57,500 nt of DNA from the NCBI GenBank assembly GCA_964020155.1, contig OZ026553.1:3459009-3516508 (forward strand), in the 5' to 3' direction. Source of the stretch: Chondrilla cf. caribensis. Taxonomy: Eukaryota > Porifera > Demospongiae > Chondrillida > Chondrillidae. Of this stretch, positions 23,092-33,779 are shown piece by piece. The number at the start of each line of letters is the position of its first letter. Positions within the stretch are counted from its first letter, which is position 1. The position numbers and the translations under genes are program-made. The notes under the pieces are model-generated. The model had not been told where the DNA came from and did not search any database. It saw only the letters and a program-made list of their open reading frames with translations.

Positions 23092-23429
23092 CAGTCAGTA
23101 AACACACAACATATTAAAAACTTGCAAAATGTATACTTTGTTCATGCTAGGGTACAGCGATGTTTACTTCATAAATAAGACCAAGCTGTCTCTACACACA
23201 TATTAACATTGAAACATGTGTAAAATCAAATTTGATAAAGTGTCAGGGGTAGTTAATACAATAGAAAAAACAGAAAGTACAAACAAATAACTGTCAAATA
23301 CGTACAATACAAACCAAAGTATCATTGCAGGCAACCCTCTGTACAAACACACAACTTACCATACAATATATGCAAACACAAATTATTGTTCTCCACATGT
23401 ATGTACATATATAATAATTATATATAACA
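22576..23429. other. Intergenic / 3' flank of CARD-RRM gene A
   Basis: AT-rich with a (CA)n run at about 23048-23086. It probably holds the 3'UTR of the minus-strand gene. No other gene seen. Confidence 0.55.
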
Positions 23430-26108
23430 TCATTTCTTACACAAGGATACCTTGTACCCTTGCTGTGTCAGGTTGTTGCAGGCAATCAGAGCACTCTCTT
23501 TGCAGTCAAATACTAAGAATCCGTGTGCTGGTTCGGAGCAGATGAACTTGGAGCTCGTTAGTCCTGTCACACCCGAGGCCAGTTTCTTGAAGGTATCCTC
23601 ATTTTCACTCTGAGGTAGATCCACTAACTTCAGGGAAGCACTCATCTTCCTACCTTGTCCTTGAGATGGACCATTACTTGCTTTGAACTTTACATTCACC
23701 TTGCAGTCTTCTAAGGTTAAATTGTCTAGCTTTTCCTTGATCTGAAGGGCAGCCTCTTCGCTTGAGCAATTGACATAGCCATAGTCTGTGGGCTGGCTTG
23801 GAACACGGAAGAGCCTCACTACAGCGTGGGGGTCTACATCGACAAGAAGGTCCTTGAATTGAGCTTCTGTGAAATTCTTCGGAAGATTACTAACTTTCAA
23901 ACTATCTCGTTCTGTCAAAAATTGAAAAGGAATGGTTTAAACTTTCAAATTCAGTTTTATATTTTCTATAAAAAATGTTACATCACAGATATGATGTACA
24001 GTACAACTTGCTTAGTAAGTTACACCCTGGTTAGCACACACTCCTCAGAGGCGTAGGAACAGGTGGGGCTGGTGGGGTTCTGGTCCACCACTTTTGGGGT
24101 TAGCTACCTTTGAAAAAAATTTAACTTTGCCTATTGTTACTGACAGAACATGCTACAATGTTATATATTTAATTTCGAGTATTATAGAAAGTTAAAAGGT
24201 TATGGCTGAAATCTATTTCGATTACAATTGCTCTCGCACAAATCCTCTGGCCAATTTCTTCTCGTTACCGACGTGACGGCCATTTTGTACCAATTGCGCA
24301 ATACTCGCGAAGGCTTGTATCTACGTATAATCATAGATAATTCTTAGAACTACGGTTACGTAGTTCTATTATCTATGGTATAATAAACATCTTGTTATCG
24401 CTTCAGGTCTAGAACGCTTTTGTGAACGAAGTCGATTATGTGATGGCTAACTTGTATGTATGAATGTATAATGTTTTATTGTTTTCATTTAAGTTGAGTT
24501 CCTGTGCAGCACTGCTAAATTGACACGAAATGCATGTAAACCTCAAGCATAATATGAGTAGATGCATAGTATAATAGGGACTCATGAGGATAAATTCAAA
24601 TGCATGTGTTTTTAATTGTTAGATTGGTCCCACCACTGGTTAGGTTAAGCTTCCTACACCCCTGGTCCTGACTAGTACACACTCCTAGTTAGCACACACT
24701 CCTGGGTAGCACATACTCCTGGTTAGTACACACTCCTGGTTAGCACACACTCCTAGTTCGTATGCACTCCTGGTTAATACACACTCCTGGTTAGTATGCA
24801 CTCCTGGTTAGTACACTCCTGGTTAGTACACACCTCTGGTTAGTACACACTCCTGGTTAGTACACACTCCTGGTTAGTACACACTCCTGGTTAATACACA
24901 CTCCTGGTTAGTACGCACTTCTGATTAGTACACAAACTCCTGATTAGTACACAAACTCCTGGTTAGCACACACTCCTGGTTAGCACACACTCCTGGTTAG
25001 TACACACTCCTGGTTAGCACACACTCCTGGTTAGCACACACTCCTGATTAGTACACACTCCTGGTTAGCACACACTCCTAGTTCGTATGCACTCCTGGTT
25101 AATACACACTCCTGGTTAGTACACAAACTCCTGGTTAGTACGCACTCCTGGTTAGTACACAAACTCCTGGTTAGTACACACTCCTGGTTAGTACACAAAC
25201 TCCTGGTTAGTACACACTCCTGGTTAGTACACACTTCTGGTTAATACACACTCCTGGTTAGTACGCACTCCTGGTTAGCACACACTCCTGGTTAGTACGC
25301 ACTCCTGGGTTAGCACACACTCCTGGTTAGTACGCACTCCTGGTTAGTACACACTCCTGGTTAGCACACACTCCTAGTTCGTATGCACTCCTGGTTAGTA
25401 CACACTCCTGGTTAGTATGCACTCCTGGTTAGTACACACTCCTGGTTAGTACACACTTCTGGTTAGTACACGTTCCTGGTTAGTACACACTCCTGGTTAA
25501 TATACACTCCTGGTTAGTACGCACTCCTGGTTAGTACACAAACTCCTGGTTAGTACACACTCCTGGTTAGTACACAAACTCCTGGTTAGTACACACTCCT
25601 GGTTAGTACACACTCCTGGTTAGTACACACTCCTGGTACATACTAGTGATTAGCTTTGGATGGTGTTGATGATCGATGATGATGGTGATCGAATTCACTT
25701 ACTAGAAGGTACATTACTTAGCTCACCATTGAAATCGCTGTCTAGTCCAGCCTCCTCCAAAAGGACTTTAGACCAATGACCATAGCCACCGTTACGTAGT
25801 ATCAGGCAGAAGGTGGTGAAGGCTGAATTATCCTTAGTCTTTAGAACTTCAATCAAGGAGCGAATGTGGTCTATACGTGATTTCCCGGAGAAAACTTCGA
25901 TCATTTCCACTTCGTTTAGGAATCCTCCAGCGTCTACGTGAAAGTGTGACTTGATTGTCTCCAAAATGAGTTTTGTCTCCAACTTAGGTAGTTGTTTGTT
26001 GAGACTTTTTAGTCGTCTATCCGACATTGGACTTGAAGCTGCCTCCATGGTGTTAGAGCGTAGATATTCGTTACATCTAGAAGATCCGGAACTAGTCTGG
26101 TCTGCCAT
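23430..26108 (-). CDS. CARD-RRM gene A: death-fold (CARD-like) domain plus two RRM-like domains
   Basis: Two exons: 26108-25703 and 23911-23430, joined by a GTAAGT donor and a TTTTTGACAG acceptor in phase 1, giving 295 aa. Residues ~38-121 form a predicted six-helix CARD-like domain: LETKLILETIKSHF, GGFLNEVEMIEVF, RIDHIRSLIEVLKTK, AFTTFCLILRNGGYGHW, VLLEEAG. Residues ~139-212 (LKVSNLPKNFTEAQFKDLL, YGYVNCSSEEAALQI) and ~226-295 (LKLVDLPQ, HGFLVFDCKESALIACNNL) are RRM-like, with an RNP2-like first strand and an RNP1-like third strand rich in aromatics but lacking the canonical K/R-G-F/Y start. CARDs assemble signalling complexes by homotypic contact and RRMs bind single-stranded RNA, so an RNA-responsive signalling or RNP-scaffold role is inference. 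The intron holds a 0.98-kb minisatellite and a hAT-like MITE. An E-box CACGTG lies 14 bp upstream of the ATG. Confidence 0.8.
24046..24664. mobile_element. hAT-like nonautonomous element in the intron of gene A
   Basis: Ends are CAGAGGCGTAGGAACAGG on the left and, inverted, CAGGGGTGTAGGAAGC on the right. CAGNGGCGTAGGAA-type termini are typical of hAT MITEs. I could not identify a convincing 8-bp target duplication. It sits between a transposon end at 23997 and the minisatellite that begins at 24665, and may have split them. Confidence 0.5.
24665..25643. repeat. 17-20-bp minisatellite in the intron of gene A
   Basis: More than 50 imperfect copies of ACTCCTGGTTAGTACAC with variants (GCACAC, ACGC, ACAAACT), about 980 bp. 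The unit matches an internal segment of the MITE at 28141-28319 read on the opposite strand (TACTAACCAGGAGTATG), so the array likely arose by amplification of that element's sub-terminal sequence. Confidence 0.9.
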
Positions 26109-26770
26109 TTTGCCTTTTGGTCACGTGTTTTAGTCTGGTCCGCTAGCCCGGTCGTATCACCATAGGTATGAACATAGATAATAGAAGGTATGAAAGACCT
26201 ATGGTATCACCATAGATATTGCATACTCTTTATCTATGGTATCACTAAACGCCACAAGTCGCTCCTAGATCTTAAGCAATGATTGCAAGGAGGAATGCAG
26301 TGTGTATTGGCACAAAACGAACTGAATAGCATCTTATATACGAAATAGCATGTACCACAGCTACATAAAGTCCTTATACTATTATAACTGAATGTGTTCC
26401 ACCTAAGTCCAATGATTGCCAATGATCCTCTTCAACACAGCAATGTGTAATATATAGATAACTTGTTAACCTTCCAGTATTTGATATATACATTAATTAT
26501 TTTGCTGATTAATAGAGAGCTCATGCACACTGTCAGATGATGTCTCACATTTGTAAACTGTACAAAAGACGTTCATTGTTGAGTCAGCTTTTCTCACAGT
26601 ATATATATAATATATTACATGATTACATGAGCAATTGTCACTCCATTATTTACAAAAATAGTATAAAGTACAATAACAAAAACTATATTATTCTATTTAT
26701 AATCAATTATAACAAATTTATGGAAACTTCTGTGTAAACAAACGAGTTACAGATATAATGTTATCTGAAG
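26109..26770. other. Promoter-proximal region of gene A and spacer to gene B
   Basis: At 26150-26255 there are nested inverted copies of CACCATAGGTAT / ACCTATGGTATCACC and TATCTATGGTATCAC, a palindromic cluster within 150 bp of the gene A ATG. A related palindrome (ATAGATAATTC/GTAGTTCTATTATC) occurs at 24330-24378. The rest to 26770 is AT-rich and contains the gene B 3' flank. No further gene. Confidence 0.5.
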
Positions 26771-29700
26771 CTATGCTAAAGACACTTTGTATCCAAGTTT
26801 GGTGAGATTTTCATGAGCAATTATAGCATTCTCCTTGGAGATGAATACCAAGAATCCATGAGGTGCAGGCGTTGAGCGCATAAACTTTGCAGTCTTCAAT
26901 CCTCTCTGTTGTGACCCCAGCCTTACAAAGTCAGTCTCTGTCACAGATGAGGGGAGGTTTACTTTCACCGAAGTACTTGACGATCCATGCCTCAATTGGC
27001 CCTGACCTGGTCTTTGATGCGAGACTGAACCTTTGAACTTAACACTCAGTCTATTACTGTCGATGTTAAGCCCATCTAACTGCTCCTTAATCTTTTTGGC
27101 ATTTTCTTCACTTGAACAGTTGATGTAGCCATAGTTGTCAGGTTGATCGGCAATACGTAATATCCTCACATCAACGTGAGGGTCTGTTTTAGCCAGGACA
27201 CATTTGAGCTCCTCATCAGTGACTCTCTTGGGAAGATGGTTGACTTTTAAACTGTTTTGTTCTGCGATAACAGGAAATATTCAAACTGTATATACATTTG
27301 TGTAACATGAATCACATATACGCCAACATGTGAGTTACTCATACTTAATTCCAATGTAAATTGTGAAATACTCTACATATGTACTCTACATATTGCATAT
27401 ACATACCCTTTCGATTGGGCTGTGCGTGAATGGTGTGTTTGATTCGACTGTGACCTTGTTGTATTTCAACTTGTCTTCCATTCAACTTCTCCACAACCAA
27501 ACTGGCTGTTTCTCTGTCGGTGCAGTTGACCCACGCATAGTCCCATTCTTGTGATGTTCCTTGCATATGAATCTCTACTTGAGAGCCAAGCTTTTTGCCC
27601 AAATATCCGAGAAGCCTATCCTTTGACAATCCTTTTGGAAGTTGGTGTACTTTAACTTTTTCAGGGAATACCACAGCTATATATGTAAAATGAAAATTAA
27701 TAGATATTTTTGAAAACTTGAACCTTCGCATAACAAATGGTGATACAATCCATACACAATGGAATGATACATAAATACAATGTTGTATATATAAAATTTT
27801 GCAGACAAAAGTAGTACATGTTTATACATACATCATTATAAACATTCGCACGCACACATGCATGCACACGCACACACACACATGCATACACTACACACAC
27901 AAGACACACATTACACATTGAAGAATTATATATACATACATACATGTGTTCAGAGCAGAGTGTACAAAAGTGTATACATAATATTATATTCACATATACA
28001 CATGTACACACATGTATACATGCATGTACACCGTCATACACACCAACATAACAATTACACCTACATAGCTTTCTTCATATCCATTAGTTATAAACTCGAT
28101 CTACATCCAAACTATATCCACAGCCACATCCACATTCACATACAGTTAAACTTGCTTAGAAAGTACCTGGAAGGTCACACTAAAGCTGTACTTCTCATCA
28201 GAGGAACTTGCTATCAGTACTGGTTGACGTAGCGTACATGAGCTAGGGACTGAGTGAGGTGTACTCACTAACCAGGAGTATGTACTAACCCAGGTACTCA
28301 CTAAGCAAGTTGTACTGTAAAACTACATCCACAATCCTGCAAGCACATGCTAACACACAACTAGTCTACTTCGTATAACCCCAATGAACCTTTTTGACTC
28401 TGAGGTGTTTGTACTTTGGCTGAAATCTTAACATTGGCATCTCCCAGTTCTTTACCATCTAGGAAGGTGACAACACGCTCTGCAGCCTCTTCAGAGGAAC
28501 ACACAATGAAGGCATGATTCAGTGAGAGAACGTCAGCCTGTATCACACGGACATTGCGAATGTCACTGGGCTTGAAGGTACTCATGCCGTATCTCAGCAT
28601 CCCATTCAGTTCCTGTTGACTCACATTTTTGGGCAGGTCGGTCACTTTGACACTCACACTGGAAGATTTGGCATTTAGGAGAGATTTGCTCAAGCCTTGT
28701 TCAGAATCTCCAGGGGAACTAAGTTGTCTGCATTTATTACAGATGTTGCAAAAAGACAAAACAGTAAAAATTATTACAGATAGATGTACATAATACTACA
28801 TGTACTTTGTAGGTGAAATTGAAAAAATACAGAATTTGAAATTAATTCACTGAAGAGAATGGCAATGATTGATAATAATTCATTATGTTTCTCAGTATAG
28901 TGTACTAAATGCATACAAATGCAAATAAATACATGCAAAGGTATGGCATGTACGGTGGGACCTGTCTAATGTGGTAACCTATGGGACCTCATGTATTGTG
29001 GCACCTGTCTATGTGGTCACCTATGGGACCTCATGTACAATAGAACCTGCATATGTATTGTGATCACTTAAGTCCCTTACGTACGTAACTAGTCTTAGAC
29101 AGGGTTTTACAGGTGGCTGGATTATCAAGACGGAAATGTAATACAGTGGAACCGCGTTAAAACGAACTTCAGGGGACCCACAAAATAAGTTCGTATTATC
29201 AGTATCAATGAATATAATAATTATCAATGACTGCACTTTTACTGTTAACAATATCATGATGGGCTTTGAATCGACTGAGCCAACCCGTGCTGCACTTAAA
29301 CTCATCATACTGGAACTCAGTGGTAATTTCATCAACATATCCAGAAATCGAAGAAAAGCTCTTCTTTCTTGGTTAAAGTAATTCACGCAATCTCAAAACA
29401 CACCTATTGGTGGACCTGTACTTCAAACAAAAGCTGAAGAAATTGCCACTGAGTTCAGTATGATGATTTTAAGTGCAGCACGGGTTGGCCTAGTCGATTC
29501 AAAGCCCGTCATGATTATTGTTATCAGTAAAAGTGCAGTTGTTAATAATAATTACCAACGCCTCAGTATCAGTGAATATAATTATTATATTCATTGATAC
29601 TGATAAGAAGAACTTCTGATAATACAAACTTATTTTGTGGGTCCCTTGAAGTTCGTTTTATCGAGTTTCCAGGGTATATATGTGAAAATAAGGAAAATAT

Positions 29701-31467
29701 TTATTTAGGAACTCAATAAGGGTGATTAACAATTTAGACAAGTGAACATCCCATAGGGAGGGGGGAGGGTGGCGGATCATAAAGGGTCTACTGTAGTCAC
29801 ACTAACTCACCGTTGAATGGCTTGTCGCTCTGGACTTTCCTGAATGTGTGGAATAAGAATATTTGTTATAATATTGTAAAGCATTCACAAAAGACCTAAC
29901 GAATGGTCATTTTCAAGACAATTCATACATCCTCTTGGATATGCTACAGAGCTTGTGGTGACCAACAAGATACATTTTGTAGCCAACCACTACAACTCCC
30001 CTCTGTTCATATTATTATCATAGTCATAAATAAACTTTCAATGTACAATATAAATAGAGGTGTAATAGACCTTGTGGCAACCAAATAGGTGATTTTACAT
30101 TGGTTACTGGTCTCCCCACAGGATGCCCAGCGTCCAAATCACACATAATGACATGCATTCATACCCTTCTGGATGTGTTACAGACCTCGTGGTGACCATG
30201 CAGTGAAGAATTTTAAATTTTATTGCTGGTCACCACAACCTCGGCTCTCTAATGTGTACGCGATGCATCAAAGCACAAATAGTGATGCATGTACATTTTC
30301 CTAGAGGTGGTATGGACCTGGTGGTAACCAACGGGGTATGTTTTGTCACGGTCACAAAAGCTCATCAGTGTCCATATGATACATATACTTTTGTATGTGG
30401 TGCTAAAGACCTGGTTTTGAGTATAGCTAAGTAATTTTACATTTTGACCCTGGTCACCACTGGATGTCCAGAGTCCATATTCAACTTAACAACGCAAATA
30501 GGGATGCATGCACAACCTCCTGGATGAGCTACAGACCTTGTGTTGACCATCAAAAAATAATTAAATTTGAATCCTACAGGTGGTACAGACCCGGTGGTAA
30601 CCAGCGAGGCATGTTTTGTCATCGGACACAAAGGCTCCCAAGTAAATGAACAACAATGCACAATGTACAAATATATACATCATACTGTACCTCTATTCCG
30701 ATAAATTTGCTAACAGCTTCCAGTAAATCTGAGGACCCTGTACTATCTGGGAGTTCAGGAACAGGGAGGAATGGGAGATTCTCTGGCCTACAGCCACAAG
30801 AGATCAATTCTGAGGGATGGGTGGAGAACATGAAGACCTTTTTTACAAATTGTGTTAATCATCTTCATTTCCACATCTAGTCTAATCGGTGTAATCACTT
30901 AATCCAATTTTTAATCAGATGATCATATTATAAGCAGGTGTGTGATAATTATAGAAGTTTTGTTGGAAATCAACCTGCTCGGGGAGAAAGGAGAAAAGTG
31001 TAAAAACGTCAACTGCGGGGCAGGTGTCTGATTGTAGCTGTCATAACCACTGAGCCACGAAACCACCACAGCAACCAGCCTTTCCAATTCTCCTCTCATA
31101 CTACACCGGTGGTACTGCTAAGCTGCAATCTCACACCGGCGAGACCACACAACTGTGTGGATTCAAACGTGATGATATTTACTAATTGCGTTAGTTATCT
31201 TCATTTTCCAATTGTGTTAATTATCTTCAAATGACACACCCTGACAGACACCCTAGGTTTGGGTCCTGCAGTTGCTGGTTTATCTCTTTTCTCCTTTCTC
31301 CCCGAGCAGGTTGATTTCCAACGAAACTTCTGTAACGAAGACCTTTGTTTGTATTAGGCCTTATACTCTGGTTCTATACCAACCAATCAGTATTTCAACA
31401 TACACAACACACACCTGAATACACACACACAAACACCCTCATACAGATACTCACACATGCATAGACA

Positions 31468-31509
<42 letters not shown>

Positions 31510-31630
31510 CACACACACACACACGCACACACGCACACACGCACACACGCACGCACACAAACACATGCACACACATGTGTACACTCACACATGCAACACT
31601 ACACACAACACATATGTTACATATTGAAGA

Positions 31631-31702
<72 letters not shown>

Positions 31703-31794
31703 TATATACGTATGTTGGAATTCATACAATAACGTCTCATTTCCTATAGATTTAAACAATACCATAAAAATGTGCACATTCACACATGCAATAC

Positions 31795-31863
<69 letters not shown>

Positions 31864-32229
31864 GCACACGCACTAAAATTTAATCATACACATACCTTTG
31901 TGTAGCTTTCTACCTAATTCTTGGTGAGCAGTGTCACTCTCTAGAAGAATCTTACAATATCGGTGCACCTGTTGATCGCTGAGGCCAAAAATGATGTCCT
32001 CGTTACAGGACGTGTCACGACCTGATTTAGCTTCCTTCGACAGATCCTTGTACTTTACTCTAGACACCAGTCCTTCTTTGTACAGGGCCGGGAGAATCGT
32101 TTTAGGCTGAACCTTCTCCACTAAGTCCACGAAACACTTTTGAATGGCTTTTTGTTCTGGCGTATCCCCTACGGCTTCGGAGATTTCGAAGGAGCTGGAA
32201 CGATTTCCTTGTCCCGGACCAGTGGCCAT
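26771..32229 (-). CDS. CARD-RRM gene B: death-fold (CARD-like) domain plus four RRM-like domains
   Basis: Six minus-strand exons: 32229-31896, 30809-30691, 29839-29811, 28727-28390, 27676-27407, 27261-26771. All have GT-AG borders and every phase joins (total 1581 nt, 526 aa). Residues ~24-111 are CARD-like (AIQKCFVDLVEKV, TILPALYKEGLVSRVKY, QQVHRYCKILLESDTAHQEL). A linker (112-184) is rich in Ser and Pro. RRM-like domains lie at ~185-265 (VSVKVTDLPKNV, HAFIVCSSEEAAERVV), ~279-357 (VKVHQLPKGL, YAWVNCTDRETASLVV), ~367-442 (LKVNHLPKRV, YGYINCSSEENAKKI) and ~455-526 (VKVNLPSSV, HGFLVFISKENAIIAHENL). The last exon aligns along its length with the last exon of gene A, so RRM3-4 correspond to gene A RRM1-2. 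In both genes the CARD exon ends in phase 1. Exons 2 and 3 are short (119 and 29 nt) and rest on splice-site and phase consistency only. Confidence 0.78.
28141..28319. mobile_element. MITE with CAGTACAACTTGCTTAG termini, intron 4 of gene B
   Basis: Left end TACAGTTAAACTTGCTTAG, right end inverted TACAGTACAACTTGCTTAG, TA at both borders: a complete ~179-bp nonautonomous Tc1/mariner- or pogo-type element. A left end of the same family lies at 23997 and a fragment at 49554-49670. Its interior contains the progenitor of the 24665-25643 minisatellite. Confidence 0.7.
28940..29060. repeat. Short tandem repeat block GGGACCTCATGTA
   Basis: Two to three ~50-bp direct copies of a CTATGGGACCTCATGTA / GTGGNCACCTGTCTA... 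motif inside intron 3 of gene B, starting TACGGTGGGACCTGTC. Probably a degraded small transposon. Confidence 0.4.
29142..29675. mobile_element. Foldback Tigger/pogo-like element with two CENP-B-type HTH relics
   Basis: Long inverted termini (TACAGTGGAACCGCGTTAAA on the left, facing CGTTTTATCGAGTTTCCAGG on the right) flank two coding relics in opposite orientation. On the + strand, RKALLSWLK*FTQSQN, PIGGPVLQTKAEEIATEF and, after a frameshift, DFKCSTGWPSRFKARHD. On the - strand, DEFKCSTGWLSRFKAHHD. GPxLQxKAxEIA and FKxSxGWLxRFKxRH are hallmarks of the CENP-B/Tigger DNA-binding region. The element is dead, but it identifies the pogo/Tigger superfamily as a source for the local MITEs. It lies in intron 3 of gene B. 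Confidence 0.75.
29900..30660. repeat. Degenerate repeats with GGTNACCA palindrome motifs (intron 2 of gene B)
   Basis: Several diverged ~110-200-bp copies built around TGTGGTGACCA...TGGTCACCAC hairpins, with ATGCATG and GACCTYGTGGTGACCA motifs. Related copies are at 32830-33480 and 39075-39780. They nearly fill the intron. Confidence 0.55.
30953..31331. mobile_element. Foldback with SINE fragment, intron 1 of gene B
   Basis: Arms of ~46 bp (starting GAAGTTTTGTTGGAAATCAA at 30954 and ending TTGATTTCCAACGAAACTTC) enclose a minus-strand SINE body whose box A (TGGCTCAGTGGTTA) is intact but whose box B is replaced by the left arm. SINE 3' sequence also occurs just outside at 30846-30895, so the SINE or foldback inserted into or recombined with an older copy. 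Confidence 0.6.
31466..31862. repeat. Three (CA)n microsatellites, intron 1 of gene B
   Basis: Runs at about 31466-31560 (with GCAC variants), 31633-31700 and 31797-31862, separated by ACATTCACACATGCAA-type sequence that also occurs twice. Long CV/HT open frames are artefacts. Confidence 0.9.
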
Positions 32230-33570
32230 ATAATAAGCATATAACGGAAACAGTCACAGGTGCGCCGAGAAAACTATCTAGCTAGAGTATACCTTGTAGG
32301 GTCGCCCGGTTGTGAACCAAGTGGAGTTATTATAAACGAATTCGAATCGATATAATATCAATGACGAATAATATGAGGTTATTATTGTACGTACGCATTG
32401 CATCAGTAACGTTGTATATAATATATTATATATCATACACCATGAGTCATTGTGGCCACGGAGGCGGACATAGGGGTATCCCCTTCATTTGTCCCTAATA
32501 TGCACGCTTACATGATAAAGGAATGTATACTATGTATTATGTATGATGACACATATGTATTATATGTAGGAGAGGTGTACGGTATACTAAGGAATCAATT
32601 TCTGGCTCAATATAATAGTATTAGTGATATGGTATACACAGAAGGTTTATAATAACCACAATATACTCACATGGACTTAATACACAAACATGTACATATG
32701 CTACAAACACACATGAATGCATGTATGATTTACCCAAACTTATAAACACATGTGTCCTAGGCAGGCACAATCGTGACATACAACTCATGCACATGGCACA
32801 TATAATGGATTATTGTTTGTTACATGTGGATACTGGAGATGTTGTGGGAACCAGCGATAAAAGTGAAAATTAACTTGCTGGCTACCAGGAGGCCTGTATC
32901 ACATCCAAGAGGGTGACCTTATATTTTGTGCATTTGTGCCAGTAAGTTATGTATGGACACTGTGTAGTGTAGCGACCATAGAAAAATGTAAAATTGGGAT
33001 ACCTGACCCGTCTTGATGAAGTCTACACAGTACCTCTATTGTAATGTACATGCTTATTAGCATGTACATTATTGTGTGTCAATGTTGGGCCAAGGTGCAT
33101 TTTGCAAAATTTTAGACCTGTGAAAATTTCCCACTATATTATGGTAATAGAAAGCTATCATAAAGTATACACATTGTTGTATGTCATATATGGACACTGG
33201 GAGGTTATGTGAAAGGCAACAAACCTTCATGTCCTTGGTAACCACCAGGTCAGTAGCACATGCAGAATGTTGAATTGCATCAGATTCAGTAATTGTGTCA
33301 TGATGTGCTGCATGGACACTGGAGAGGGTGTGGCGATGAGTGATAAAAGTGATTTTGCTATCACTCTGGTCATCATGAGGGGGCTGTAGCACATCTGGGA
33401 GGGTGTCCGTGCATCAGTATTCGTGTTATCACCCTTCATATGGGCACTGGGCAAACTGTGGTGACATGTGGAAAAATACAAAAGTACATAATATACTTGA
33501 TCAGTTACCATACACACAGGTCTCTATACACAGCAACTCCATTGGAATGTACATATTATAATTATAAAAG
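32230..33570. other. 5' flank of gene B and repeat-derived spacer
   Basis: No TATA box is obvious upstream of the gene B ATG. From about 32830 to 33480 the sequence consists of degraded copies of the GGTNACCA palindrome repeat family. A 66-codon frame at 32452-32652 has no supporting features and is not called. Confidence 0.5.
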
Positions 33571-33749
33571 TACAGTGAATTCTCGTTAATCTACCACTGC
33601 TTTATCTGCCAAACCTTTTAATGTGCCACAATTTTCCAGTACCAATATAATGTGCAAGTACCAATGAATATTTAGTTAATCCGCCAAACTCATTAATCCA
33701 CCATATTCCTTGAAAATGAATTGCGGCAGATTAATGAGTATCCACTGTA
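33571..33749 (-). mobile_element. pogo/Tigger-like MITE, same family as 1803-1976
   Basis: TACAGTGAATTCTCGTTAAT on the left and ATGAGTATCCACTGTA on the right, with the shared TACCAATATAATGTGCAAGT core in inverse orientation. ~179 bp. It lies immediately before the satellite field. Confidence 0.7.
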
Positions 33750-33779
33750 TATGTAATATTGTGTGTCATATATGGACAC

